Shown piece after piece: positions 34,301 through 43,472 of a stretch of DNA of 64,000 nt. The translations under genes and the position numbers were made by a program. The stretch comes from CBDAKK01 sp965196605 (GTDB lineage: Bacteria; Spirochaetota; Spirochaetia; WTKD01; G963693115): NCBI GenBank assembly GCA_965196605.1, contig CBDAKK010000001.1, positions 248,001-312,000 on the forward strand. Reading direction: 5' to 3'. The notes beneath the pieces are model-generated. The model saw nothing but the letters and a program-made list of their open reading frames with translations. It ran no database searches and was not told where the DNA came from. How positions within the stretch are numbered: position 1 is the first letter of the stretch; the number at the start of each line of letters is the position of its first letter.

Positions 34301-36244
34301 CTTCATGCCACCAGATAAACCCTTCACACTCGCTTCACTCAAACTCGACAAACTCACTACACCACCTGCTCTCTCATCAAGGCTTATTCTCGGGCCACTA
34401 CCCCAGTCCCACGACGACTCACCTATTTGCGCTAGCAACTTCTTCGCTTCCAAATCCACAAACACTGCCAAGACCGGCAACGCTTGTAACTTGCCCTTCA
34501 CTATAGGCACGCTCCGCTCCGCTACTACCTTCCCCTTAAACTCATAGCGAAACTCCGCCGTCTCAGCCTCCGGCGGCGTATAATTCCGACCATCCCATGT
34601 GCCCTTATCCGTGTACACCACCTTCACTACACCGAGCGCTCCTTCTTCTTCCGCGCTCCCTATCTTCATCTCATACAGCGTCTGCGCTCCCGTGATGTAT
34701 CCTCCTATCATCCCGATATTATCCACATACAAGGGCAGCAACAGCTTCACGTTATTTCGCTGTTCACTCTCAGCCAACGCACGCTTCGGTAAATAACTCG
34801 TCTCCATCTCCCACTTCACTCCCTTGGGTATCACTACGTTCAAGGCATGCCAAAACTTATTCGGGTTGATATATACCTGCGCTCCCCCATCGCTATACAG
34901 CCTATACAAATCATCCTTAATCTTGTACTCCTCATTCGCTATCGCTATCTTGCTCGCATCTAACCCTTCATAATAATATCCTCTAGGCTTCGCGCTAATT
35001 GCGTGCTCATAATTTCCAACTAGCTTCTTACTTGATCCTGTACACTGCCCATCTACAAGTTGTCCTTCCGCATTATACATACATATAATCAGCGCTTCAT
35101 GTGCTCCAACCTTAGGCGCTGCTAAATCCTCTAGCTTTGTTCCTAGAGCTATCACTTTTTCACTTAACAAAACCCGAGACTTTGCGCCTAATACTAGCGG
35201 CTCTTCTTGCTTCTTCTTGGGTCTATCAATTTGAGGAACAACTCTTGGTGCTCCTCTAAAATCAAATCTATAGCGAGGCTTCGGCACTATTTTATTCTTA
35301 CTAAATACCTCTGATGGCGCGCTTACGCTCTCCTTGTAATACGCTACCTTGTATCTATACAAATCGTGTATTAGTACCTCTTTCCCTATGTACGCATGCT
35401 TACCACTCTTCTTGTTTGTGAAAAACGGCAGCTGTTTCTCTTCGCTCTCTACAAAATTCACATAATACCCTGTAAAGTTTTTATATGCTGGGGACACCTC
35501 TTCATCTTCCATCACTTCCAGCTCCACTGAAAATGCATGTCGCCTCTCCTTATCAAATACCAATTTTCCGCCATGTTGAGACCCTAGGTATGCTTTATTC
35601 GCTTCTTTGCTCCTCATAAGGTCGTTTTGATCTAAGGCTTCGCCTCGCTCATCGTAATGCCTCGTTGTCGTAAAATACAACTCATCTTCCTCGGCACGCT
35701 CTAACTTCACTTTGAACAATTCTTCGTTCACCTTATAGTACGACTGATTACACATCACAGGTTTTGCTACCAATACTTCATAATGTAAATACCCCGTAGC
35801 ATACGAGTCATCAATGACCTTGCTTTGATACAGACATGATTTTTTCCCTCCAGAGAGTGAAAAAATATACCCATCGTAGTCAAAGTACCATATCTGGCTC
35901 GCATCGTACCCTTCTGTACCCGCTGCTAGTTCTAACGTACCTTCACTATTCAAGGTCAAGTACTGTCCTACTCCACTGCTTCCCTTCAACTTCACTCGAA
36001 ACTTACTCTGATAATACGCGTTCTGCGCACTCGCGTTCCCACTCGCTACGGCACGCCTACTGCGCCCGCTACGCACTTCACCTCCGCCGAGGCTTGCACT
36101 CACTAGCCGCTTCTCGCCTGCTTCCAACTTCGCGTTCTTACAGCCACTGAGCAACACCATCGCGCAAAGCGCACATACCACACCAACTTTCCACATCATA
36201 TTCCGCTTCATCTTTGTTATCTTCATAATCTTTTTCCGCCTCAT
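31391..36244 (-). CDS. Giant surface lipoprotein with Ser-Asp repeat
   Basis: 1617 residues, family not recognised. A basic N-terminus and hydrophobic segment end in the lipobox VLLSGC (Cys35). Residues about 75-150 resemble a beta-trefoil (QYLTLNSEGTLELAAG, IWYFDYDGYIFSL). Near residue 710 a basic SRQRRW site precedes a hydrophobic Gly/Ala-rich stretch (GAGIGGGTAIGFIAAGAGGA). Around residue 1220 there is a long (SD)n run, encoded by 29 perfect hexamers, resembling the Ser-Asp stalks of bacterial adhesins. The C-terminal third (VGFVQTLKNDVNALTLYNKG, NGQRVLYYKKS) is shared with the paralog at 36596. A start at 36226 is possible. A role in surface attachment is inferred. Confidence 0.75.
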   Translation of the reverse strand: MRRKKIMKITKMKRNMMWKVGVVCALCAMVLLSGCKNAKLEAGEKRLVSASLGGGEVRSGRSRRAVASGNASAQNAYYQSKFRVKLKGSSGVGQYLTLNSEGTLELAAGTEGYDASQIWYFDYDGYIFSLSGGKKSCLYQSKVIDDSYATGYLHYEVLVAKPVMCNQSYYKVNEELFKVKLERAEEDELYFTTTRHYDERGEALDQNDLMRSKEANKAYLGSQHGGKLVFDKERRHAFSVELEVMEDEEVSPAYKNFTGYYVNFVESEEKQLPFFTNKKSGKHAYIGKEVLIHDLYRYKVAYYKESVSAPSEVFSKNKIVPKPRYRFDFRGAPRVVPQIDRPKKKQEEPLVLGAKSRVLLSEKVIALGTKLEDLAAPKVGAHEALIICMYNAEGQLVDGQCTGSSKKLVGNYEHAISAKPRGYYYEGLDASKIAIANEEYKIKDDLYRLYSDGGAQVYINPNKFWHALNVVIPKGVKWEMETSYLPKRALAESEQRNNVKLLLPLYVDNIGMIGGYITGAQTLYEMKIGSAEEEGALGVVKVVYTDKGTWDGRNYTPPEAETAEFRYEFKGKVVAERSVPIVKGKLQALPVLAVFVDLEAKKLLAQIGESSWDWGSGPRISLDERAGGVVSLSSLSEASVKGLSGGMKFTGGESKHGIQFFMPELERNVGYSLQDVGLGKSRQRRWAFLAKLFGFGARGASMRYFGGRAYARLGYVARGAMRLSKMARLRRVLSLNRFKILGAGIGGGTAIGFIAAGAGGAFTPSHGKAEDKKQLHPSLSKDAKAVLLRRNAAGSYRSDGKQQVKSKAAWDELCAIGAGNDTSCVNAEVGVSGSYEGKSLNYKVVYTRKRDNTKEKRVEGNVSLACFHTNEKLSGQVYNYLCVTEETPTRVYTTVKPGDKRTKQKIRGNAIYLFIDKKNSLKDVKLHMQSMKKIEHKGGIGTDEYLLIAKFPSILAAANEPMMHILSGVNGNDNVIASKDEKGNLSIYPQAREEIYKDKVSIQEGVITYHYEAENKEKHVSFGCPLGVPGGSVYRCIALKEGEYRANARILKHPATSDGITNETQFYEPSYDFGLGTAYWKGSGNNDYIETKETPENYIDVWFRDEARIVYAEYKTKIGNKTIMITNPIGVVKVEFDSSKIRFDRMKKLSADKYKKNLKLEVITDEGQKFFRLPDNAFKIRDDFQTDEDYNISDSDSDSDSDSDSDSDSDSDSDSDSDSDSDSDSDSDSDSDSDSDSDSDSDSDSDSDSDSDERYNKSFKMSNNVTLKAENIVLIPPADYPDYVQYVRVGFVQTLKNDVNALTLYNKGTKKMYSVTVDRLLDTQDSRKFTQYGWTHPRIYPYPDSWINNELSSAHFRGQNFYYYSNWLRTSFFLIGSPQDEEEQTVTIDDAFRGRAHCSIGSRASFLEVDLDNTMIQRSNWITGIDSDIEGARVYRYKKIRKYNTFLAATASSAKGDENYYFDTVGYYDLRTGEPAHKPLSDGVYIKLAELQWNAIQEVGFEDKKSIVNVKQARMTDYFYQVKGATKHDEEEWMDEFVDIDIPTNKKRDYSFRRVEKNGQRVLYYKKSIQAAFENKDFGSQLKDDEYIKKHWEEEVPTTRLHAKNVEWHKNPLWHDE
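32491..32666. repeat. Perfect hexanucleotide microsatellite (CACTAT)29
   Basis: 29 uninterrupted copies of CACTAT followed by CA. Read on the minus strand they encode alternating Asp and Ser in the giant lipoprotein. No synonymous variation is present, which points to recent slippage. A hexamer keeps the frame, so copy changes would alter stalk length rather than switch expression. Confidence 0.95.
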
Positions 36245-36366
36245 AAAGTATTATTATCTTTTGTGCGCTTTCCCTAATGCCAATGCAGACATTAAGAAAA
36301 TTCGACACTTTGAAGAATTTAACATACGAAATAAAGAAAATCAAGAATTATTCTTGAAAAAACAAA

Positions 36367-36394
36367 TAATTAATAAAAAGAAATAAAATTGCAA
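36367..36394 (-). promoter_or_regulatory. Candidate promoter of the first giant lipoprotein gene
   Basis: TTGCAA (36389-36394) is followed after 16 bases by TAATTA (36367-36372), 120-150 bp before the start. The surrounding ~90 bp (36362-36450) are nearly identical to the same position before the second paralog, apart from a few extra bases here. Confidence 0.45.
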
Positions 36395-36518
36395 CGATTT
36401 TAGAAATTACTTAATGAGCCGTCACAACTATTAAAAAAACTACATACATATACTGCGTTTTTCACGCAAACTGTATGCAGTGCAAAGCTCACATCATGCT
36501 AAAGAAGAACACATACAC

Positions 36519-36548
36519 CAAAAAAGCCCACCGTGAGGGTGGGCTCTT
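36519..36548 (-). terminator. Terminator of the second giant lipoprotein gene
   Basis: On the minus strand AGCCCACC and GGTGGGCT form an eight-pair stem with loop CTCAC, followed by TTTTTTGG. It is a strong rho-independent terminator about 50 bp past the stop. Confidence 0.85.
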
Positions 36549-36595
36549 CTCTTAGTTTTAGCATAAAAATAGTAAAACTACTTCAATGCATTATG

Positions 36596-39500
36596 TTATT
36601 CTGAAGTGGGAACTTCTTTCCAGTTGGTTTCTATATGCATATCTGTTTCTATTGGTGAGGCAAAATCACCCTTTACACTCGCTTTTTGTGCAGATTTTTT
36701 GTAATAAAGAACTCGTTGTCCATTACGCTGCACATTATCAAACCTAAAAGGACTAGAAGCAAGCTGTTGAAAACTATTTGCATCAGAGTCTTTAATTGCA
36801 AAAGAATAGTCAAGTAATTGAGCTTTTTCTAAGGCCCCTATATCTTCTACTTTTGAATATCCCACTTCTTGAATATGTTGCCAGTCTAATACGGCTAGCT
36901 TCGTATAAATACCACTTAGTGCCAAATCTTTTTTTATAAAATCATAGACACCATATCTAGATACAGTTACTGTCAAATACGTATTATACTTAATCAATTT
37001 TTTATAACGATAAGGTATTGCCCCATCTATATTCGAATCAATTCCCGTAATCCAAACAACAGGGAAATGACTAGGTTTATCTACAATAGTCATATTTTCA
37101 ACTTTTTTCCCCAAGTAATATTTAAGATGATATGATTTATTTTCTCTTCTATTATATAGAATCGGTTTAGTTCTTATGCCTTCTTCATTCTCTGCCCCAA
37201 AGAGCATAGTTGGAATAAAAGGAATGGTAGGTAACGCTGCAGGATAGAAGTTTCCTCCTATGGTATCTTCTACCAAAGTATCAACATAAGAGTAAACTCT
37301 CGGCTTCCTATCGTATTGAATGATACTATTTCTAAAATTTTTAGTAGCGGATAATTGATCAAATTCTCGAGAATACATTTTTTTAGTTGTAGAGTTATAC
37401 AAATTTAGACTGAATATTATTTCTTTCGTAGTTTGTACAAAACCCACTCGCAAATAATCAACGTACTTAGAATAACCAAGAGGTGGAGTTAGCAGAACAT
37501 TACTGACAGACATGTTAATTTCATTGAGTTGATTTTCTAAAAGAAAGGTAAAATATTTTGTACCCTTAACATATGCTGTCGACGCTGGAAGAATTTCTTT
37601 AGTCTTATGTCGCTGTAAATGCACCATAGGCGTATCAAAGGTAACTTTCACAACCCCAATAGGCCGTTTTACTATAATTACTTTCCCGCTTTTTGTTACT
37701 TTTCTAAACTCTACAGTAGAAATTTTTGCCTCATTCTCAAAAAACACATCAACATAATTTCTCGGAGTTTTTCTCGTTTCTATATAGTCGTTGTTTCCAC
37801 TACCCTCCCAGTATTTCGTCCCCGGCCCAAAGGCATAATAAGCATCCTGATAAGTCTGCGCATCTTCATTGGTAATACCATCTGAAGTCGCAGGATACCT
37901 TAGTATTTTATCACGAAAAGCTCTATAAATTCCTGCTGTTGATGCTCCACAGCGATAAATGCTACCTCCAGGCACTGCAGGCGGACAGTAAAACCATACT
38001 TTATCATCCTTATCTTTTCCTTGGTAAATGAAGCCGACCTTATCTGAAAATGTTACTTTTTTACTATATTTCTTATGACTATCAAAAGGAAGGTAACTAA
38101 TATTTCCTTCAGTATGCGTAATCATAGTAACCTTATTACTTAAATCTGTTATCTGCATCGTAGGCTGATTCGCAGCAGTGAGTATGCTCGGTAACTTTGC
38201 TCCGACTCGGTATTCATCATACTTCGGGTATATGCCACTGTGCTTAATCTTAAAATTTACATACAATTCTATGTCTTCCACATTTTGGTTTCCCGGCACA
38301 AACAACTTTATCGCATTTCCGCTCGCAGTGTCTTTCAATATTGTATCTTCCCTCCTATTAATCACCGTCACATCTATGCTTCGTATATTTTCCCTATTCG
38401 TAACGCACAAGTAATTATACTCCTGCCCTCCTACTTTCTCACGATGCGAAAAACACGCAAGGCTCACATTCACTTTTTCCTCACGCGCAACATGATGGTA
38501 AAACTCTATAGACTTCGAATGAGCATCATATCCACCTGTCCCGAGAGAGCCTCCGCAAAAATCAAGAGAACTGTCCAAATCGCATATCTCTTCCCAACTC
38601 TCCTTCCCTACTTCTCGCACTATGAAAAACGCCGCTTCATCCTTCTCCAAAAACTCCCCATGCTTTTTGCCCAAGCTCGTCTTCACTCGCGCGTTCTTAT
38701 CTTCCACCCCCGCTATGTCTACTTTCTTAGCTTCCCCATAGTGAACCCCACTGCTATTTTCTTTGTTGTCTTCATTCTTACTCAGCTTCTTTCCTACATA
38801 TGCCATACAGGGCGTACCAAAACTCGCTACATCTAACGCCGTCCATCCTAAGTGAGAGAGAAACGTGTCCACCTTTTCTCCCAGAGTATCTCCTTTATTC
38901 CCTATCCATGATCCTTCTACCGCAAAGCGACATGCATCACTGAATGCACGCTTCCCTCTCGAATGAGCCACCCCACTAACTGGCACATCCTTCAAACTCA
39001 CATCCAAGCCCGCAAGCACCCTCGGCCTATAAAACCTCATACTTACTACATTCCTATCATTCCGTTTATTCGTATCATGCGTGCCCATATACAACGCAGA
39101 ACTCAAGCCTTCCGTATCTATCTCATACTTCTTCAAGTCCAGTACCTTCACGGTTTTTTTGTTTATATCCGTCTGCCCATATGAGTTCCAATCATTGCTC
39201 CCCAAGGCTATCAACGCCTTCTTCGCTTCTATATCAATGAGCAACAAAAACACCGGCATCGCACTAAGTTTATCCGTTTTTGCAACAAGTGGTATTTCAA
39301 TGCTATTTACTCGTTCATACGTCGTACCTTTGCGTATATAAAAACTCACCACTGCATTCATACGTTTGGTAGAGTCATTTTCTAAACTTCGATGCAATTG
39401 CAAATATCCAAATTGTTTCCTCCCTCGCCTATTCGAATACACATAATTTCCTTCCTCAATAGTATTCTCTTCGGTTGCAAACTCTATCTTGTAATCAGTG

Positions 39501-41059
39501 CCCACCTTTATCATATCCGTCGTGAAAAATGGCAACGCAAACAACACGCTCCGCACCTTCCCCCTCTGCACATACGACGTGTTCACGCTCCACGCGCCCT
39601 TCTTCGCATCTCCGGTAAGTAACACATTATCTGCCTGCCAAAACTTATTCGCATCCACATATAGAGGTCTCTTATCCAACTCAAAGGAATCCATCAATAG
39701 ATAACTTCGATTCTTATACCCATCGCTCTTAAACTCGTAGTACAACGGTGCCCCATTTGCTTCTTCTATTCCGCCCTTTGCTTCTCCTGTGTCATACCAA
39801 TAATTTGTAGGCTTTTCACTCAGCGACTTACGTACTACTCCACTACCCGTACCTACGCAACCGCCTCCTACTGCTTCTCCATTTCTGTTATATACACACA
39901 CCTTGTATCTATAATCTTCTTTATGTGAAATAACCCTACTACGAAACGGAATCACTCCTCTTGGAAATTGCCTTCCAAATGGACCCGGATTCCATCCTGG
40001 TATTTCTGTTCGCACATACTCATAATAATGCTCATCATCCTTAAACTGCAAATCATTGAGCTTCGTATCTTCGCCTATTATCTTGCTATAAATTCCCACA
40101 TTCTTTTTTCCTTCTTTCACCGCTACAAAATGATATCCTATCAAATCGCTCAACAGCATATCCTTCCCTATATACACATACTTCCCTGTTTTCTTATTCA
40201 CAAAAAACGGGAAAGCACTTTTCTGCTTGTCTACAAATGTTACATAGTATTCACTATCCTCAAACGCGTTTTTCCCCTTCAAAAACTCTAGCTCAATAGG
40301 TTCAAACCCTCTTTTGTCCACTATGCTCTGCGCCTTAGAACTATGATGCACCACATATGGCGCGCCACTGCGCATCTTGTTATACCCTTGCGTATAAGCC
40401 GACCAATACCCTGTAAACACATGGTAATCTGCCCCTCTCATTGGGTTAAACATGTCTAGCTTATACAACTCTGCAGTTTTAGTATCTCGCTTCAATGTTT
40501 TCCGTTCTACCTCATTCAGTTTCACGAAATACCACATATTCGCATAGTCGTTATCTCCACATGTGTTTTCACTGATTCCCAGATAATGCTTCTGCCTATT
40601 TTCTGCGAATATGCTCGGGTTATATTCTGTGAATACGCTCGGGCAATACTTTTTGCCGTCGTGCAACGAAAACACCTTCGCGTTGTAATCTTGGTACCAC
40701 ACTTGCTTCGTGTCATGCTCATCGCATTCTGTAAAATACGCTCCTTTCGCTGCATCATTCGGGTCATAGCTTAAGCACTTCTCTACCCCACCCCGTGGTT
40801 TCAACTTCACCCTAAACTTGCTTTCATAATACGCAGGCTGTGCACTCGCATGCCCACTCGCTACACTACGCTTCCCGCGCCCGCGCCGCAATTCACCTCC
40901 ACCAAGACTCGCTTTCACCAGCTGCCTCTCGCCTGCTTCCAACTTCGCGTTCTTACAGCCACTGAGCAACACCAGCACACTTACTACACACACCACACCA
41001 ACTTTCCACATCATGCTTCTCTTCATCTTTCTCATCTTCATAATCTTTTTCCGCCTCAT
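36596..41059 (-). CDS. Giant surface lipoprotein, paralog without Ser-Asp repeat
   Basis: 1487 residues, clearly related to the gene at 31391. The first 45 residues are nearly the same, with lipobox VLLSGC (Cys35). Shared blocks include EYNYLCVTN, SDGITNE, GSGNNDYIETRKTPRNYVDV, VDYLRVGFVQTTKEI and NGQRVLYYKKS. Where the paralog carries the Ser-Asp run this protein has the short join FLLENQLNEINMSVSNVLL. The middle differs: SRGKRAF and a Cys-containing helical segment instead of a Gly/Ala-rich one. The family is not recognised; it is probably surface exposed. An internal ATG at 41041 is an alternative start. The pair looks like a tandem duplication followed by divergence. Confidence 0.75.
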   Translation of the reverse strand: MRRKKIMKMRKMKRSMMWKVGVVCVVSVLVLLSGCKNAKLEAGERQLVKASLGGGELRRGRGKRSVASGHASAQPAYYESKFRVKLKPRGGVEKCLSYDPNDAAKGAYFTECDEHDTKQVWYQDYNAKVFSLHDGKKYCPSVFTEYNPSIFAENRQKHYLGISENTCGDNDYANMWYFVKLNEVERKTLKRDTKTAELYKLDMFNPMRGADYHVFTGYWSAYTQGYNKMRSGAPYVVHHSSKAQSIVDKRGFEPIELEFLKGKNAFEDSEYYVTFVDKQKSAFPFFVNKKTGKYVYIGKDMLLSDLIGYHFVAVKEGKKNVGIYSKIIGEDTKLNDLQFKDDEHYYEYVRTEIPGWNPGPFGRQFPRGVIPFRSRVISHKEDYRYKVCVYNRNGEAVGGGCVGTGSGVVRKSLSEKPTNYWYDTGEAKGGIEEANGAPLYYEFKSDGYKNRSYLLMDSFELDKRPLYVDANKFWQADNVLLTGDAKKGAWSVNTSYVQRGKVRSVLFALPFFTTDMIKVGTDYKIEFATEENTIEEGNYVYSNRRGRKQFGYLQLHRSLENDSTKRMNAVVSFYIRKGTTYERVNSIEIPLVAKTDKLSAMPVFLLLIDIEAKKALIALGSNDWNSYGQTDINKKTVKVLDLKKYEIDTEGLSSALYMGTHDTNKRNDRNVVSMRFYRPRVLAGLDVSLKDVPVSGVAHSRGKRAFSDACRFAVEGSWIGNKGDTLGEKVDTFLSHLGWTALDVASFGTPCMAYVGKKLSKNEDNKENSSGVHYGEAKKVDIAGVEDKNARVKTSLGKKHGEFLEKDEAAFFIVREVGKESWEEICDLDSSLDFCGGSLGTGGYDAHSKSIEFYHHVAREEKVNVSLACFSHREKVGGQEYNYLCVTNRENIRSIDVTVINRREDTILKDTASGNAIKLFVPGNQNVEDIELYVNFKIKHSGIYPKYDEYRVGAKLPSILTAANQPTMQITDLSNKVTMITHTEGNISYLPFDSHKKYSKKVTFSDKVGFIYQGKDKDDKVWFYCPPAVPGGSIYRCGASTAGIYRAFRDKILRYPATSDGITNEDAQTYQDAYYAFGPGTKYWEGSGNNDYIETRKTPRNYVDVFFENEAKISTVEFRKVTKSGKVIIVKRPIGVVKVTFDTPMVHLQRHKTKEILPASTAYVKGTKYFTFLLENQLNEINMSVSNVLLTPPLGYSKYVDYLRVGFVQTTKEIIFSLNLYNSTTKKMYSREFDQLSATKNFRNSIIQYDRKPRVYSYVDTLVEDTIGGNFYPAALPTIPFIPTMLFGAENEEGIRTKPILYNRRENKSYHLKYYLGKKVENMTIVDKPSHFPVVWITGIDSNIDGAIPYRYKKLIKYNTYLTVTVSRYGVYDFIKKDLALSGIYTKLAVLDWQHIQEVGYSKVEDIGALEKAQLLDYSFAIKDSDANSFQQLASSPFRFDNVQRNGQRVLYYKKSAQKASVKGDFASPIETDMHIETNWKEVPTSE

Positions 41060-41180
41060 AAAGTATTATTATTTTTTGTCCGTTTTTCTTAATGCCAATA
41101 CAGACACTAAGAAAATGCTACATTTTGAAAAAATAACACATAAAAAAGAAAAAATCAACAATTATTTTTTAAAAACCAAA

Positions 41181-41208
41181 TAATTAATAAAAAGAAATAA
41201 AATTGCAA
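41181..41208 (-). promoter_or_regulatory. Candidate promoter of the second giant lipoprotein gene
   Basis: TTGCAA (41203-41208), 16 bases, TAATTA (41181-41186), the same arrangement and surrounding sequence as before the first paralog. The conserved block continues upstream through TAATGAGCCGTCACAACTAT, well beyond a core promoter. Confidence 0.45.
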
Positions 41209-41304
41209 CGATTTTAGAAATTAATGAGCCGTCACAACTATTAAAAAAACTACATACATACACTGCGTTTCTCACGTAAAGCATTACGCAAATATGCAGT
41301 GGTA

Positions 41305-43467
41305 TTACAACAACTCTATTTTTTGAATAATAAAATTTACTTGTTCAACACCCATGTATTCGTTTATTTTAGGGTGCGCAACAAAGGATATAGCTTTACA
41401 AGCTACAAGAGACTCATGGGGAACATCGCAAAGCACTTCAGCATAGCTCCAAAGCAGACACGGCACTTTATAAGAACCGAGGCTCACAACAAACTTTAAG
41501 TGTTCAGCCTTACTGCCTATAAACTCACATGTGTGAACGCGTACCTTTGAAAACAGTACAGAAATCGGCTGCCACGCTTCTCCATAAGGCTTGAAAAAAT
41601 TGCACATAGACTTCAACTCATCCGGAGAAAATTTATTCTCAGGTATTTCCAAATCTATGGGCAAGGCTTCATTTTCACAATCACCACTCAAGCCATTATT
41701 CTGCAAATAATCCTTAAAGGCTTTCTCCGCATCTTGCAGAAAATGCGGCAGCTTTTCTTTTTTCAGTGAAAACCCCGCGGCAGCCTGATGCCCTCCAAAG
41801 TCTATAAAATACTCCTGCAAAGTACGCAAAAAGTCGGTAGCGTAAAAAGTCTTATCACAACGAATAGAACCACTCACAACATGAGCATCCCGCATTGTCA
41901 AAATCATACACGGTATTTTATACTTCCGCGCGTACTGCCCTGTGAGCGTGCCAGTAAAAGTATGAGGTACTTTCTCATTGTAAATACACGCAAATGTAGC
42001 ATGCGTGTCAATGCTCTCATCAACCTGCACATGTAACTCTTTCCGCAAAGCATTCATGCTATTTTTACGCTCCTTATTAAGCGCAATTATCTGCTGTGCA
42101 TATTCTCGTGCCTTCACCTCGTCATCCTCTATAAGCAGCTTCACCCCAATATCCGCCTTTCCCATTCTCCCACTTGCATTTATAATCGGAGTGACATTCC
42201 ACCCTATATACTGACTGTCCATCTCTCGCTTGGTAGCAGCCTGCTTCGTAAAACCCGACTCCTCCAAAAGCATTTTCACCCCCACCATAGGCTCATGTTC
42301 CAGCTTCTCAATGCCCATGCGCATGATGATACGATTCTCATCGAGAAATGGCATAATATCGGCAACCGTGGCAAGCGCCACCAAGTCTATAAGATCCGCG
42401 CACGAAGCAGCATACGCAGAAACTTCACGCATGCCTATAACACGATATATCTGCATCAGTACATCTATTTCGCGCATGGCATCACCATTAGAATATCGCA
42501 CAAATTTTGAATTGTCATAAATATATAACAACGACTTATCTTTCAGGCGCGGAATATGCTTTTCCACCACAGAACGCATATCTTCACAATAAAAATCTAT
42601 GGCGCTTGTATCCAAGGCTTTACGCATCAACCGCAACTGTTGCTCCGCATTGTACACCAGTATTGGCATGTCCTGCACAATATCAAGCAGCTTATGCACC
42701 ATAGCATCCTTATTATCATCCGTTATTGTGATATCCTTCTGCCACACAGTAAGAAAATTACGCACCCCCATAATTTCAAAACGAAAGGCAGAACTAAGCG
42801 GAACAACATTCATAAGACATTGCGTATGATTAAAAAGCTGCGTAGATGAAAGCGCAAGTGCCATGCGTAACTTCAGTGCTATGGTAGCCGCGCATATGTC
42901 CTTGCAAGGGTAGCCCTGCGATTCAACCTTAGGATTCACAATGGCATACGCAGGTGGAAGCGATGCACCAACATTATGATGATCAAACACAAGCACATCT
43001 ATGCCTAACTTTTCCGCATACGCTATTTCTTGATGACAACTAATGCCACAGTCTATGGTAATAATAAGCGTCACACGCTGCTCAGCAGCCTTAGCAACAT
43101 CATCTACGGTAAAACCATACCCGCTTTCTCCCAAAGGCACCTGCCACAAAGCCTCAATGCCCAACTCACGTAAAGAACGCACAATAATAGCTGTGCCCGT
43201 AATACCGTCTACATCCCTGTCTCCAAAGACAAGCACGTTTTCCTGTTCCTCCTGTGCATTACGTATGCGCTGCACAGCATGCGCCATGTCCTTAAATAAA
43301 AACGGGTTGTGCAAATAACGCATATCATCTTCTAAAAAGAATTTGATGTCCTCACCCTCTACCACACCACGGCGCGTAAAAACAGCCGCCTGCATGAGCG
43401 AAACATCATATGTCTTCGATATATGCTTAACAAGCGCGCTATCGAGTGTCGTTTTCTTCCAAGTCAT
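41305..43467 (-). CDS. recJ: Single-stranded-DNA-specific exonuclease RecJ
   Basis: 720 residues. RecJ degrades single-stranded DNA 5' to 3' in recombination and repair. The DHH phosphoesterase motifs are intact: FGDRDVDGITG (residues 81-91), TIDCGIS and VFDHHN (Asp162-His163-His164). The DHHA1 region includes SGRMGKADIGVKLL and DFGGHQAAAGFSL, followed by an OB-like domain. At about 480-500 there is an Asn/Arg-rich helix typical of the core. An insert of about 120 residues after residue 200 (NVVPLSSAFRFEIMGVRNFL ... YDNSKFVRYSNGD) seems longer than usual. It starts 5 bases after the htrA stop. Confidence 0.94.
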   Translation of the reverse strand: MTWKKTTLDSALVKHISKTYDVSLMQAAVFTRRGVVEGEDIKFFLEDDMRYLHNPFLFKDMAHAVQRIRNAQEEQENVLVFGDRDVDGITGTAIIVRSLRELGIEALWQVPLGESGYGFTVDDVAKAAEQRVTLIITIDCGISCHQEIAYAEKLGIDVLVFDHHNVGASLPPAYAIVNPKVESQGYPCKDICAATIALKLRMALALSSTQLFNHTQCLMNVVPLSSAFRFEIMGVRNFLTVWQKDITITDDNKDAMVHKLLDIVQDMPILVYNAEQQLRLMRKALDTSAIDFYCEDMRSVVEKHIPRLKDKSLLYIYDNSKFVRYSNGDAMREIDVLMQIYRVIGMREVSAYAASCADLIDLVALATVADIMPFLDENRIIMRMGIEKLEHEPMVGVKMLLEESGFTKQAATKREMDSQYIGWNVTPIINASGRMGKADIGVKLLIEDDEVKAREYAQQIIALNKERKNSMNALRKELHVQVDESIDTHATFACIYNEKVPHTFTGTLTGQYARKYKIPCMILTMRDAHVVSGSIRCDKTFYATDFLRTLQEYFIDFGGHQAAAGFSLKKEKLPHFLQDAEKAFKDYLQNNGLSGDCENEALPIDLEIPENKFSPDELKSMCNFFKPYGEAWQPISVLFSKVRVHTCEFIGSKAEHLKFVVSLGSYKVPCLLWSYAEVLCDVPHESLVACKAISFVAHPKINEYMGVEQVNFIIQKIELL

Positions 43468-43472
43468 GTATG

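Larger units (their letters stand above)
36245..36595. other. Intergenic region between the two giant lipoprotein genes
   Basis: Holds the leader and promoter of the first paralog (36367-36394 and surrounding conserved block) and the terminator of the second (36519-36548). No gene is seen. Confidence 0.65.
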
